A stretch of 64,000 nt of DNA from Gracilibacter sp. BRH_c7a (GTDB lineage: Bacteria > Bacillota > Desulfitobacteriia > Desulfitobacteriales > Syntrophobotulaceae): the NCBI GenBank assembly GCA_001516055.1, contig LOEZ01000016.1:62001-126000 (forward strand), given 5' to 3'. Made by a program: the position numbers and the translations under genes. The notes beneath the pieces were generated by a model. That model searched no databases, was not told the origin of the DNA, and saw only the letters and a list, made by a program, of their open reading frames with translations. Positions 1 through 8,468 of the stretch are shown piece by piece (positions within the stretch are counted from its first letter, which is position 1; each line of letters opens with the position of its first letter).

Positions 1-760
1 CCGTATTTTGGATTACGATGGATTGTTCCCGTTCCTGACAAATAAGATTTTTGATCTCAATCGGGTCAGGGTCTTTAATTCCTTCCAATTCATTCCCTGA
101 TTCCGATACTCTGAAAGCCACATAATCCCCATATATACCATAACCGACTTCACTGTGGTATTCCATCAAGGATTGAACATTAGCTTTCCAGTTCTTATGC
201 TCAAACTCTTCTATTAAGCTTGCCCTCTTCTGCTTCAGCCATTGGACAGCGGAGATTTTTTCCGCACTATGTTTGGTATCAATGTCAGTTTCAGAAGCCG
301 ATAAGGAATTTTCCCAGACAGGCCATTGGCTAGGGGATAAATCAGTCTCAAAAATAGTTTGCTGTTCAGAAGAAATTTCCGAAAAGATACTCGCAGATAT
401 TAAATCAATAATATCTTGTGCTTGAACTGCAGACAACTGTTCAATAGTAGCTAAATCTCTCTGGACATTATCAATTAGACGTTGTTTAAGTCCTGTTTTA
501 TCTTCTAACAAATTCGTAAATGCCAGTTTATTCTCAGATCTAATAATAAGGTCTATAAGATGTTCTTTCCAATTGAAACCTATCATTGCTTTATAGAATT
601 TAAAGTATTCTCGGTAAATTCTCTCACAATCAACTTCTGGAGAAGACAGAGTATCCAGAAGCTCTTTAAATGTTTTTACTATATTATCATTCAAAATATC
701 ATCATAGATAGTCAAACTATCGAGAGATAGTCTTAGTTTTTTTAAATCAATTTTTTGCAT
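1..760 (-). CDS. DUF815-type AAA+ ATPase, N-terminal part (runs off the left edge)
   Basis: An open frame reads from ATG at 760 (preceded by a GAAGGAA ribosome-binding site) to the window edge, giving about 253 residues without a stop. The N-terminal half is poorly conserved and helical. Near the left edge the residues LEGIKDPDPIEIKNLI followed by an EREQ..VIQNT stretch match the segment that precedes the Walker A loop in DUF815 proteins (family pattern: L.GI.nPDPI.L.dLiGYe.q...l..NT). The ATP-binding core itself lies outside the window, so ATPase activity is inferred from the family, whose cellular role is not established. lepB follows downstream. Confident about the reading frame, moderately confident about the family. 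Confidence 0.72.
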   Translation of the reverse strand, partial: MQKIDLKKLRLSLDSLTIYDDILNDNIVKTFKELLDTLSSPEVDCERIYREYFKFYKAMIGFNWKEHLIDLIIRSENKLAFTNLLEDKTGLKQRLIDNVQRDLATIEQLSAVQAQDIIDLISASIFSEISSEQQTIFETDLSPSQWPVWENSLSASETDIDTKHSAEKISAVQWLKQKRASLIEEFEHKNWKANVQSLMEYHSEVGYGIYGDYVAFRVSESGNELEGIKDPDPIEIKNLICQEREQSIVIQNT

Positions 761-790
761 AATATATTCCTTCAAATAATAGTTTTTTAT

Positions 791-1354
791 TTATTTCTTA
801 TCAGCAAAATAAACTTCCGGTGCTTTGACTAGATGTCCAAATCCTTCTAACGGCCAATATCTGATTAGCACTCTTCCCAAAATATTATCAGAAGGCACAA
901 AACCCCAGACATGACTATCTTTACTATATCTTCTATTATCCCCTAACATAAAATAGGAATCTTCCGGGATTTCGACAGGTCCATAATCATAATCTGCTGG
1001 TTCCACAACATAGGGTTCATTCAGCATCTTATCATTGATATATACAATCCCTTGTTTAACCTCTAGCTTTTCTCCAGGAAGACCTATTGCCCTTTTTACC
1101 AAATCTAAATCTTCATCAGCGGCCTCTGGGGCTTTAAATACTATAATATCTCCACGCTCAATTGTATCATATTTATAGAAAGCCCTATCAACTATTAACC
1201 TATCCTGTAACTGGATAGTAGGTAACATCGAACCACTTGGGACTATCCTCGTATCAATTAGATAGTTCCTTATGACTATAGATAATACAAAGGCAATGGC
1301 AATAATAATAATCCATTCAGATAATCCCTTCAAAATGCTTTTCAGAGCAATCAC
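791..1354 (-). CDS. lepB: Signal peptidase I
   Basis: Membrane-bound serine peptidase that removes Sec and Tat signal peptides on the outer face of the cytoplasmic membrane. The 187-residue protein has one N-terminal membrane segment (about residues 12-31). The nucleophile motif PSGSMLPTI has catalytic Ser42, the general-base lysine is in LVKRAIGLPGE (Lys87), and the C-terminal box GDNRRYSKDSHVWGFVP is present. Length and motif order are normal for a Gram-positive type I peptidase. It follows sod by about 150 bp, and a terminator lies between them, so it is probably transcribed alone. The start fits the membrane topology. Confidence 0.95.
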   Translation of the reverse strand: MIALKSILKGLSEWIIIIAIAFVLSIVIRNYLIDTRIVPSGSMLPTIQLQDRLIVDRAFYKYDTIERGDIIVFKAPEAADEDLDLVKRAIGLPGEKLEVKQGIVYINDKMLNEPYVVEPADYDYGPVEIPEDSYFMLGDNRRYSKDSHVWGFVPSDNILGRVLIRYWPLEGFGHLVKAPEVYFADKK

Positions 1355-1452
1355 CTTCCTTAACTTCTACAATTGCAAATTACAATCATCTTTACCTGAA
1401 TTTTATTTCTCTGTTAAACTATATAACTCACTGCCAAAAATAGCAAGAAAAA

Positions 1453-1492
1453 ATGGTGCTTTCCAATTTAAGGGAAAACACCATATTTCTTT
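1453..1492 (-). terminator. Intrinsic terminator after sod
   Basis: A hairpin with arms ATGGTGcTTTCC and GGgAAAaCACCAT is followed on the minus strand by a run of T. It sits 10-50 bp beyond the sod stop codon. Confidence 0.7.
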
Positions 1493-1502
1493 GAAAAAAC
1501 CT

Positions 1503-2102
1503 TTAAGGCCTTAGGGCAAATGAATAATGATTATTCACATCTTTCCAATTAACTAGATTCCACCAGCCCTTAACCCATTCTGCTCTTTTGTTCTGATATT
1601 TCAAATAATAGGCATGTTCCCAGACGTCAAGAATGAGCAGAGGGAATGAACCCCATACACTTAAATTTTGATGTTTCTCTACCTGTACTATTTCTAGTTT
1701 TCTCAGGAAAGGATTCCATACCAGTACAGCCCAACCCGATCCTTCCACTGCAATTGCTGCCGCACTAAATTGGCTTTTAAAATTATCGAAAGAGCCGAAG
1801 TCCAGCTTGATATGTTGAGCTATAGGTCCAAATGCTTCTCCTCCGCCATTAGGAATCATATTTGTCCAGAAAAGATTATGCAATATATACCCTGAACCAT
1901 GAAAAGCTAATTCTCTCTCCCAATGTTTAAGTAACCCAAAATCGCCGTTATCTCTAGCCTCGGCAATCTTTTTGATAGCATTGTTTAAGCCATCAACATA
2001 ACCCTTGTGATGCAGATCATGGTGAATTCTCACTGTTTCAGCATCATACCAGGGCTCTAAAGCGTTTACTGGATAAGGAAGTTCAGGTAGTTGATAAATC
2101 AT
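1503..2102 (-). CDS. sod: Superoxide dismutase, Fe/Mn family
   Basis: Converts superoxide to peroxide and oxygen in the cytoplasm. The 199-residue protein carries the four metal ligands in the usual places: His27 (TVRIHHDLHH), His75 (ILHNLFW), Asp159 and His163 (LDVWEHAYYLKY). The Gly-rich HGSGYILHNLFW context and the late Gln145 resemble the Mn or cambialistic subgroup more than strict Fe enzymes, but metal choice cannot be settled from sequence alone. It stands alone between lepB and the glycerate operon, with its own downstream terminator. In an anaerobe it would serve transient oxygen exposure. Confidence 0.93.
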   Translation of the reverse strand: MIYQLPELPYPVNALEPWYDAETVRIHHDLHHKGYVDGLNNAIKKIAEARDNGDFGLLKHWERELAFHGSGYILHNLFWTNMIPNGGGEAFGPIAQHIKLDFGSFDNFKSQFSAAAIAVEGSGWAVLVWNPFLRKLEIVQVEKHQNLSVWGSFPLLILDVWEHAYYLKYQNKRAEWVKGWWNLVNWKDVNNHYSFALRP

Positions 2103-2139
2103 TCAACCCAACCCCTTTCTAATATTTGAATCATACCAA

Positions 2140-3282
2140 TTATACCTCAGAAACCAATTGAATGTAAATCAGTCGAAAAGTTCTCTCAGCAGCCTGAACA
2201 ATCAAGTCGTAAGCATCCTTAACTGCTTCATCCAAATCCATAGGTTTATTCGTGATAGGCACAATAGCAGTAATTCCGTGTTCATAGAGAAGTTCTGCTC
2301 CCTCTCCTATAGAACCGACGATAGCAACTACGGGTTTTCCCTGTTTCTGTGCTCGTATCCCAACACCCATAGGCACTTTACCGTAGGCAGATTGAGCATC
2401 TATCTTTCCTTCGCCAGTTATAACAATATCATATTCTGACAATATCTCATCGAATTTAATAGTATTTAGGACTGCTTCAGTACCTGATTTCAACTCTGCC
2501 TCAGTAAAAGCTAATAATCCACCACCCAGGCCTCCAGCTGCTCCGGCTCCTGGTATGTCTAGGATACTCGTGCCTAACTGTTCTGCAATTATTTTTGCGT
2601 AGTGAGCTAAAGCTTCATCAAGGAAAGAGACCATTTCAGGTGTAGCACCTTTCTGAGGGCCATAGACTGCAGAAGCACCCCGTTCGCCACATAAAGGATT
2701 ATCAACATCACAGATTACATCAATCTTTACCTTGTTTAACCGCTTGTCTAAATCGCTAGTATCAATGTAATGAAGATTGATTAAGGAAGCACCACCTGGA
2801 GGAAGCTCTTGACCTTTTGCGTCTAGAAACTTTACTCCAAGTGCTTGGGCCATACCCGCGCCCCCATCATTGGTAGCACTTCCACCTATCCCTATGAGAA
2901 TTCGTTGCGCACCTTCATCCAAGGCATACTTAATCAGTTCACCTGTACCTTTGGTTGTGGCAATAAGTGGATTTCTTTGATCAGAAGGTACTAAAGGTAA
3001 TCCTGAAGCAGCAGCCATCTCTATAACAGCAGTCTTATCTGGCAGCATGCCCATGAAGGCCTCAATTTTATCTCCTAAGGGTGCGGTTACCGTTCTGTAA
3101 AGATATTCTCCACCCCCAGAGTATATTAGAGCTTGTACTGTCCCTTCTCCTCCATCAGCGATAGGGATTATCCTTACCAGTGCTTCTGGAAACACTCTTT
3201 TTACTCCATCTAAAACTGCTTCCCCTACTTTGAGGCTGCTCAAGCTACCTTTATAGGAATCCGAAGCAACTAGTACCCTCAT
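2140..3282 (-). CDS. glxK: Glycerate kinase (GlxK/GarK family)
   Basis: Phosphorylates D-glycerate, by family usually to 2-phosphoglycerate, feeding lower glycolysis. The 380-residue product starts MRVLVASDSYKGSLSS, the typical N-terminus of this family. It has the signatures IADGGEGTVQAL, GIGGSATNDGGAGMAQALG and ITGEGKIDAQSAYGKVP. The open frame extends 19 codons further upstream, but ATG 3282 has an AGGAGG site at ideal distance and gives the family N-terminus. It is the last gene of hyi-garR-glxK, 19 bp after garR, so it completes a route from hydroxypyruvate or tartronate semialdehyde to phosphoglycerate. Confidence 0.93.
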   Translation of the reverse strand: MRVLVASDSYKGSLSSLKVGEAVLDGVKRVFPEALVRIIPIADGGEGTVQALIYSGGGEYLYRTVTAPLGDKIEAFMGMLPDKTAVIEMAAASGLPLVPSDQRNPLIATTKGTGELIKYALDEGAQRILIGIGGSATNDGGAGMAQALGVKFLDAKGQELPPGGASLINLHYIDTSDLDKRLNKVKIDVICDVDNPLCGERGASAVYGPQKGATPEMVSFLDEALAHYAKIIAEQLGTSILDIPGAGAAGGLGGGLLAFTEAELKSGTEAVLNTIKFDEILSEYDIVITGEGKIDAQSAYGKVPMGVGIRAQKQGKPVVAIVGSIGEGAELLYEHGITAIVPITNKPMDLDEAVKDAYDLIVQAAERTFRLIYIQLVSEV

Positions 3283-3301
3283 AAAGTTATCCTCCTGTAC
3301 A

Positions 3302-4192
3302 TTATCCTTTTTGAACGATAGCATTAGCCAATTTTTCATAGAATAATACTAGACTTCCATGATCCTTATCTCCATGACCATCAACCTTAAGGGCTTGCAT
3401 CATTTCCATGACTGAAGCACTTAGAGGCAGAGGGGCACCAACTTCATGACCAGTTTCCATAATATTGTTTAGATCTTTAATATGAAGGTTAATACGGAAG
3501 CCTGGATCAAATTTACGATCCATAACAAGTGGTGCCTTAGCATCGAGAACTGTGCTACCTGCAAGACCTCCTCTGATAGCCTTATAGACACTCTCCGGAT
3601 CAACACCAGCTTTAGTTGCTAGAACCAGAGCCTCCGACATTGCCGCAATGTTCACTGCAACAATAATCTGGTTGGCTAATTTAGTCACATTACCTGCGCC
3701 TACATCACCACAAAGAACAGCTGAAGCACCCATACATTTAAGAACTGGAAGGCTTTCTTCAAAGTCTGCTTCTTTACCGCCTACCATTATGGAAAGTGTT
3801 CCGTCTACAGCCTTTGGCTGACCTCCACTTACTGGAGCATCAAGGAATCTAATCCCTTTAGCTGCTAACTCTTCTCCAACCTCTCTACTTACCAAGGGAG
3901 CTATGGAACTCATGTCTATTACTAATGCGTCTTGTTTGGCTCCATGTATAACTCCATCTTCTCCCAGTACAACTTCCTTAACTTGGGGAGAGTTTGGTAA
4001 CATTGTGATGATAACTTCAGCCTTAGAGGCAACATCTTTAATAGAATCCCCTTTTTCTGCTCCGGCTTCAACCAGTTCAGTAACTGCTTGTTCGTTGATA
4101 TCATAGACTACCAATTGATATCCTGCTTTAAGAAGATTTTTGCTCATGGGTTTTCCCATAATACCTAATCCTATAAAACCAATCTTTTTCAT
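3302..4192 (-). CDS. garR: 2-hydroxy-3-oxopropionate (tartronate semialdehyde) reductase
   Basis: NAD(P)H-dependent reductase of the beta-hydroxyacid dehydrogenase family; with these neighbours the likely reaction is tartronate semialdehyde to D-glycerate. The 296-residue protein opens with the Rossmann motif GFIGLGIMGKPM. It has the substrate-binding stretch DAPVSGGQPKA, the catalytic-lysine region GAGNVTKLANQI, and KDLNNIMETG near the C-terminus. It lies between hydroxypyruvate isomerase and glycerate kinase in one operon. A 3-hydroxyisobutyrate dehydrogenase is the main alternative by homology; the neighbours favour GarR. Confidence 0.88.
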   Translation of the reverse strand: MKKIGFIGLGIMGKPMSKNLLKAGYQLVVYDINEQAVTELVEAGAEKGDSIKDVASKAEVIITMLPNSPQVKEVVLGEDGVIHGAKQDALVIDMSSIAPLVSREVGEELAAKGIRFLDAPVSGGQPKAVDGTLSIMVGGKEADFEESLPVLKCMGASAVLCGDVGAGNVTKLANQIIVAVNIAAMSEALVLATKAGVDPESVYKAIRGGLAGSTVLDAKAPLVMDRKFDPGFRINLHIKDLNNIMETGHEVGAPLPLSASVMEMMQALKVDGHGDKDHGSLVLFYEKLANAIVQKG

Positions 4193-4228
4193 TATACTTC
4201 CTCCTAAAAGATAAATTAATCTTAATAA

Positions 4229-5014
4229 TTAAAGTTCATAGCCATATGTGGCTACCCAATTTAGTGATTCTACAGTCTCACCAGTTGGTTTATACTCAAA
4301 ACCGATATAACCTTTATAGCCAACCTCTATAAGCTTGCCAAATAAGTCTTTGACTGCTATGACTCCAGTACCAGGTTGATTGCGCCCAGGGTTATCTGCT
4401 ACCTGTACATGTGCAATCTTTTCAACATACTTTTCTATTACTTGGTTGTGATCTTCCCCTTCTCTCTCCGCATGATAAATATCATACTGTAGAAAGATAT
4501 TAGGTTTGTTCAGTTTATTAATAATCTCTATAACCTGCTCCGTAGTGTTCAAATAGAAACCAGGTATATCAAAATGATTGATTGGCTCTATCAATAAATC
4601 AAGTCCAACCTTTTGAAACTCATCTGCAGCGAAGCTGAGGTTATCGAGAAGGTTCGCCATAATTTCTGTATCTGCATAATCTCCAGAAACTTTACCTACC
4701 AAACAATTAACTCTGTTTACCCCAAATAACTTAGCTGCCGCGATAGCCTCAGCCACTCCATTCTTGAACTCTTCCTTACGAGCAGGATCTGCAGCTGTTC
4801 CTCTATCACCCTCACCCCAGTTTCCTGCGGGCAGGTTAAATAGCACAAGCTTAAGATTATTCTCTTGCAACTGCTTTTTGACCTCATTCTGATTGAAATC
4901 ATAAGGGAACATGAATTCTACATTTTTAAATCCAGCTTTAGCAGCAGCGGAGAATCTCTCCATAAAAGGAACTTCGTTAAAAAGGAAATTAAGATTAGCA
5001 CTAAACATGGACAT
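4229..5014 (-). CDS. hyi: Hydroxypyruvate isomerase-like TIM-barrel protein
   Basis: Sugar-phosphate-isomerase/AP-endonuclease-fold enzyme expected to interconvert hydroxypyruvate and tartronate semialdehyde. The 261-residue product starts MSMFSANLNFLF and contains family motifs NVEFMFPYDF, LLIEPINHFDIPGFYL, QYDIYHAEREGEDH and GYIGFEYKP; the conserved Glu, His and Asp residues are the metal and catalytic positions of this fold. The start at 5014 is preceded by GGAGGG; a longer TTG-initiated frame has no well-spaced site. First gene of the glycerate operon, 143 bp downstream of the GntR gene. No glyoxylate carboligase is in the window. Confidence 0.87.
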   Translation of the reverse strand: MSMFSANLNFLFNEVPFMERFSAAAKAGFKNVEFMFPYDFNQNEVKKQLQENNLKLVLFNLPAGNWGEGDRGTAADPARKEEFKNGVAEAIAAAKLFGVNRVNCLVGKVSGDYADTEIMANLLDNLSFAADEFQKVGLDLLIEPINHFDIPGFYLNTTEQVIEIINKLNKPNIFLQYDIYHAEREGEDHNQVIEKYVEKIAHVQVADNPGRNQPGTGVIAVKDLFGKLIEVGYKGYIGFEYKPTGETVESLNWVATYGYEL

Positions 5015-5156
5015 AAATACCCCTCCAAACACATATTTCTTTAAGGTTATGACACTAAGAATCAATTCTACAGTTTTGTTTTTTCACCTCCTTTAATACT
5101 CAAAAACACTCTAGCTTTTCCTTAGCCATGTATTCTTATCACTTTCTCAAATTAAT

Positions 5157-5804
5157 TCAGAAATCATCTAAGCCAAGGTTGGCTTTCATTGTCCTAATAT
5201 TAGTTCTGATCGCTTTACTTGCCTCTTCCTTATCTCGGTTTCCGATAGATTTCATGATTGCTTTATGTTCAGCCAATGTTAATTCATTTTTCAATTTCGG
5301 CTGATTCTTCTTTTCTATTGTTCTAGCGATAATCATGAAATCCTCGATTTCCATCAAAAAATCGATTAACTTTTTATTGTTTGATATCATAGCAATCTCC
5401 ATATGGAATCTACTATCTAGACTATTACATTTCTTAAAATTATCCTTGGCCAAAGCTGCTTCAAATTCTTCAAGAATACTATTAAGATTCTTAATTTGTG
5501 TCTGGGAGGCTTTATCAATACAGTTTTCTACGGCGAGTGTTTCAAGGGCTTCTCTGATATCCAAGAGATGACTTATCTCTTCAGAGGTAAGCTGTACAAC
5601 AAATATTCCTTTCCTGGGAACATTGGTGACCAGTCCTTCGGCGGTTAATTGGTTGATCGCTTCTCTTACCGGGGTACGACTCATGGATATCTCCTGAGCT
5701 AATAAGTCTTCCCTAATTCTACTTCCTGGCTCGAATTCTAAGTTTAACAACTTCTCTTTGATAATCTTATAGGCACTTTCCTTCAAGCTTAAATGTTCCA
5801 TCAC
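5157..5804 (-). CDS. GntR-family regulator with FCD domain
   Basis: Transcription factor of 215 residues. The N-terminal winged helix has the GntR signature EPGSRIREDLLAQEISMSRTP..EAINQL, and the C-terminal all-helical FCD ligand-binding domain has conserved His/Asp residues (LDSRFHMEIA, LAEHKAIMKSI) that usually bind a metal and a small organic acid. It lies immediately upstream of hyi-garR-glxK on the same strand, so local control of that operon in response to an acid intermediate such as glycerate or hydroxypyruvate is likely. The effector is inferred, not seen. Confidence 0.88.
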   Translation of the reverse strand: MMEHLSLKESAYKIIKEKLLNLEFEPGSRIREDLLAQEISMSRTPVREAINQLTAEGLVTNVPRKGIFVVQLTSEEISHLLDIREALETLAVENCIDKASQTQIKNLNSILEEFEAALAKDNFKKCNSLDSRFHMEIAMISNNKKLIDFLMEIEDFMIIARTIEKKNQPKLKNELTLAEHKAIMKSIGNRDKEEASKAIRTNIRTMKANLGLDDF

Positions 5805-5882
5805 TATTTACCTCACATTATGTACAATCTTTATAGATTCATGTTTCAAACGCCATCAATAAATGTTGGTACTTTCTAACCC

Positions 5883-5910
5883 TTTATAATTTATAATTTA
5901 TAATTTATAA
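5883..5910. repeat. Four direct repeats of TTTATAA
   Basis: Four uninterrupted copies of the 7-mer TTTATAA, flanked by CC on the left and AGG on the right. They lie in the promoter region of the GntR gene, upstream of the tRNA-Leu promoter. Possibly an easily melted or slippage-prone promoter element. Confidence 0.8.
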
Positions 5911-5965
5911 AGGATATGTTTAGTTTATCTCTTTTAGCACTCGAAATCAAGAGAAAAAATGTCAG

Positions 5966-5994
5966 TTGACAACTAAATTAGCGTCCAATATAAT
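5966..5994 (+). promoter_or_regulatory. Consensus sigma-A promoter of tRNA-Leu
   Basis: TTGACA at 5966-5971 and TATAAT at 5989-5994 with exactly 17 bp between them, a perfect match to the housekeeping promoter. The predicted start is only a few bases before the tRNA at 6008. Confidence 0.92.
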
Positions 5995-6007
5995 ATTAAA
6001 GTAATAT

Positions 6008-6094
6008 GCGGTCGTGGCGGAACTGGCAGACGCGCTAGATTCAGGTTCTAGTGCTCGCAAGGGCATGGAGGTTCAAGTCCTCTCGACCGCACCA
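6008..6094 (+). tRNA. tRNA-Leu, anticodon CAG, CCA encoded
   Basis: The acceptor stem pairs GCGGTCG with CGACCGC, followed by A and an encoded CCA. The anticodon stem CTAGA/TCTAG encloses loop TTCAGGT, giving anticodon CAG, which reads CUG. A long variable arm (TGCTCGCAAGGGCA region) identifies a class II leucine tRNA. The T arm has the standard GGTTCAAGTCC. The strong promoter upstream and terminator downstream show a single-gene transcription unit. Confidence 0.95.
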
Positions 6095-6112
6095 GAATCT
6101 GAGTATAAACAG

Positions 6113-6146
6113 GCTCACAGATTTTTTCATCTGTGAGCTTTTTGTT
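6113..6146 (+). terminator. Terminator of tRNA-Leu
   Basis: Ten-base arms GCTCACAGAT and ATCTGTGAGC around a T-rich loop, followed by TTTTTG. It lies about 20 bp after the tRNA. Confidence 0.85.
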
Positions 6147-6280
6147 TGCCACAATACATATCGTTATACACCGATGAAGAGCACAGAAAAAAAAATATGA
6201 GATATCATTTTAAAAAGCAGGATTTACCATGTTTATCATGAATTTACAGTTTATGGTTTAATATAAGGAGGATCGACTAT

Positions 6281-7048
6281 ATGTTAATATCCGGAAATAT
6301 CATTTTAATCACCGGTGGTGCCTCAGGAATTGGGTTTTGCTTGGCAGAACAACTAGTTGCTTTAGGTAATGAAGTCATTATCTGTGACAGAAGAGAAGAT
6401 AAGCTAACTGAAGCTAAAACTAAAATTCCCAAGCTGACAACCCGAGTTTGCGACGTTTCTAAAGAAGAAGAACGTATTGCTCTATTTGAATGGGTTACGA
6501 AAGAATTTATAAACCTTAATGTTCTTTTTAATAATGCTGGTATTCAACGTGATATTAATCTTCTTAACATGGATCGTGATTGGAGTTATTATACTGAAGA
6601 AATCAAAATAAATTTCGAAGCCCCACTTCATCTGTCCTCACTTTTTATTCCACATTTGCAGCAGCAGAAAAACCCTGCCATCATTAATATATCTTCAGAC
6701 TTAGGCTTTGCTCCTCTGTCCGTCTTTCCAATTTATTGTGCCACCAAATCAGCTATTCACTCTCTGTCCCTGACAATGAGATTTCAACTAAGAAAAACCG
6801 GAATTGAAATATATGAAGTAATACCGCCAAAAGTAATCAGTGAATTGAACTACGAAAGCAGATTAAGAACGAATACCTTACATATTGGACAATCGACTGC
6901 AGAATTTGCTGCTATCATCATTAAAGGTTTGGAACGTGGCGACTTAGAGATTTCCTATGGCTTAGCAGAGAAACGACGCACAGCTTCGCGGACAGAATTA
7001 GACGAGATGTTCAATAGTATGAACGACAATGTTAAAGATTTTGTATAA
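6281..7048 (+). CDS. Short-chain dehydrogenase/reductase (DltE-like)
   Basis: NAD(P)-dependent oxidoreductase of 255 residues with a classical SDR layout: nucleotide-binding TGGASGIG (residues 11-18), NNAG, the catalytic serine in NISSDLG and the catalytic YCATK tetrad motif. The start has AAGGAGG at good spacing. The sequence resembles proteins annotated DltE, but no dlt genes are near, so the substrate is unknown. It is a single plus-strand gene between tRNA-Leu and ldh, followed by its own terminator. Confidence 0.85.
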   Translation: MLISGNIILITGGASGIGFCLAEQLVALGNEVIICDRREDKLTEAKTKIPKLTTRVCDVSKEEERIALFEWVTKEFINLNVLFNNAGIQRDINLLNMDRDWSYYTEEIKINFEAPLHLSSLFIPHLQQQKNPAIINISSDLGFAPLSVFPIYCATKSAIHSLSLTMRFQLRKTGIEIYEVIPPKVISELNYESRLRTNTLHIGQSTAEFAAIIIKGLERGDLEISYGLAEKRRTASRTELDEMFNSMNDNVKDFV

Positions 7049-7151
7049 ATGTAACATGAACAATCTCAGGGCTATTGCCCATTCATATTCAAAATCAGAT
7101 CTGGTTTAAAGGGTTTTGAGCATTCCAGGTACCATAGATTAAAAGAAAAGC

Positions 7152-7197
7152 AACCAATGTCATTACAAAAGAAGTAACGGCTATTGGTTTTTTTTTG
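7152..7197 (+). terminator. Terminator after the SDR gene
   Basis: AACCAAT and ATTGGTT arms with an inner GTCATTAC/GTAAC pairing, followed by nine T. It separates the SDR gene from ldh. Confidence 0.75.
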
Positions 7198-7309
7198 TAC
7201 TCTTATTCTACTAGGAACGAATCCTAAGCGTTATCCCATAATTTGCAAACTGTTTAAATATATTCTAAAATCTATTTAAGAAAAATTTGAAAGAAAGGTG
7301 ATCCATTAT

Positions 7310-8254
7310 ATGTCCATTATTAAACCTACTAAGGTTTCTATTATAGGAACAGGTTTCGTAGGCTCCACAACTGCTTATACTCTTCTCTTAAGCGGCCTGG
7401 TTTCAGAGTTGGTGCTGGTAGATAAAAACAAACGTAAGGCTGAAGGGGAAGCTATGGACTTAAATCATGGTGTCCCTTTCATTCGACCGGTTAAGGTTAT
7501 TGCTGGAGACTATAAAGATTGTGAGGGGTCTAACATTGTAGTTATAGCCGCCGGGGTAAATCAAAAACCTGGTGAAACTAGAGTGGATCTCGTCAAGAAT
7601 AACACTGCAGTATTCCGATCCATCATACCTGAGCTAAAAAAATACTGCAGTGATTCAATCCTGCTCGTAGTCACCAATCCTGTAGATATTCTAACTTATG
7701 TCACTTATAAGATTTCCGGTTTTGATAAGAGTAAGGTTATCGGTTCAGGAACAGTACTGGATACTGCTCGCTTTAAGGCTCTCTTAGGAGAACATGTTGG
7801 AGTTGATGCTAGAAATGTACATACCTATGTTCTGGGAGAACACGGAGATACTGAAGTAGCTGCTTGGAGTATCACCAGTATTGCCGGAATGAGCATGGAT
7901 TCTTATTGTAAGAGGTGTAATACTTGTAAAGGAGAATCTAAAAGAGCTATCTTCGAAGATGTCAGAAAGGCTGCCTATAATATTATCGAGAGAAAAGAAG
8001 CTACTTATTACGCAGTAGGATTAACTGTTAAAAGAATCGTGGAAGCAATCCTGCGCGATGAGAACTCTATCCTGACTGTTTCCAGCCTTGTAGAAGGTCT
8101 TTATGGGCTTGAGGATGTCTGTCTGTCTCTACCTACCATTGTTAACTCTGATGGAATAAAACATGTTCTAGAGGTTGATCTTAGCGAAACAGAAAAGCAA
8201 GCTCTCATCGACTCAGGTAAATCTCTTCAGGAAATAATAAAAGATATTTTTTAG
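7310..8254 (+). CDS. ldh: L-lactate dehydrogenase (NAD-dependent)
   Basis: Interconverts pyruvate and L-lactate with NAD(H) in the cytoplasm. The 314-residue protein has nucleotide-binding GTGFVGST, the substrate-specificity loop AAGVNQKPGETR (the Gln marks lactate dehydrogenase; malate dehydrogenases have Arg), VLDTARF, and the catalytic histidine in GEHGDTE. The ATG at 7310 is preceded by AAAGGTGATC; a GTG four codons earlier lies inside that site and is rejected. Residues MDSYCKRCNTCKGESKR hold a cluster of three Cys close together. A small basic protein gene follows 41 bp later. With three lactate permeases in the window, lactate metabolism is a clear theme. Confidence 0.95.
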   Translation: MSIIKPTKVSIIGTGFVGSTTAYTLLLSGLVSELVLVDKNKRKAEGEAMDLNHGVPFIRPVKVIAGDYKDCEGSNIVVIAAGVNQKPGETRVDLVKNNTAVFRSIIPELKKYCSDSILLVVTNPVDILTYVTYKISGFDKSKVIGSGTVLDTARFKALLGEHVGVDARNVHTYVLGEHGDTEVAAWSITSIAGMSMDSYCKRCNTCKGESKRAIFEDVRKAAYNIIERKEATYYAVGLTVKRIVEAILRDENSILTVSSLVEGLYGLEDVCLSLPTIVNSDGIKHVLEVDLSETEKQALIDSGKSLQEIIKDIF

Positions 8255-8295
8255 AGAAGCTATATGCAACGATAAATACCAAAGGAGTTAATCCT

Positions 8296-8424
8296 ATGAG
8301 TCCTGAATTCAAAAAATATCAAATCACAATTCCAACTCGTAAAGGATGGAGACGCTTAAGTTTTTCCATGCACCTAGAATCTAACCTGTATATCGGTAAC
8401 CCAAAGAAGCCTGAACAACACTAA
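8296..8424 (+). CDS. Small basic protein following ldh (unrecognised)
   Basis: A 42-codon frame begins MSPEFKKYQITIPTRKG and ends NPKKPEQH. It has a good AAAGGAG site eight bases before ATG 8296 and lies 41 bp after ldh, so it may be co-transcribed. The product is basic, with a WRR cluster near its centre and no membrane segment. I do not recognise a family. The well-placed ribosome-binding site argues for translation. Confidence 0.5.
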   Translation: MSPEFKKYQITIPTRKGWRRLSFSMHLESNLYIGNPKKPEQH

Positions 8425-8468
8425 CCATTATTAGTGGTTACTACATAAGAGCATCGGGATAGACTCTA

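Noticed and set aside
1272-1514. Plus-strand open frame of 80 codons opposite lepB and its upstream region
   Set aside because: It overlaps lepB antisense and runs through the sod terminator. No family resemblance or ribosome-binding site.
8425-8468. TAACCA/TGGTTA hairpin between the 42-codon gene and the LysM-CAP gene as terminator
   Set aside because: The stem is short and no T-run follows on either strand.
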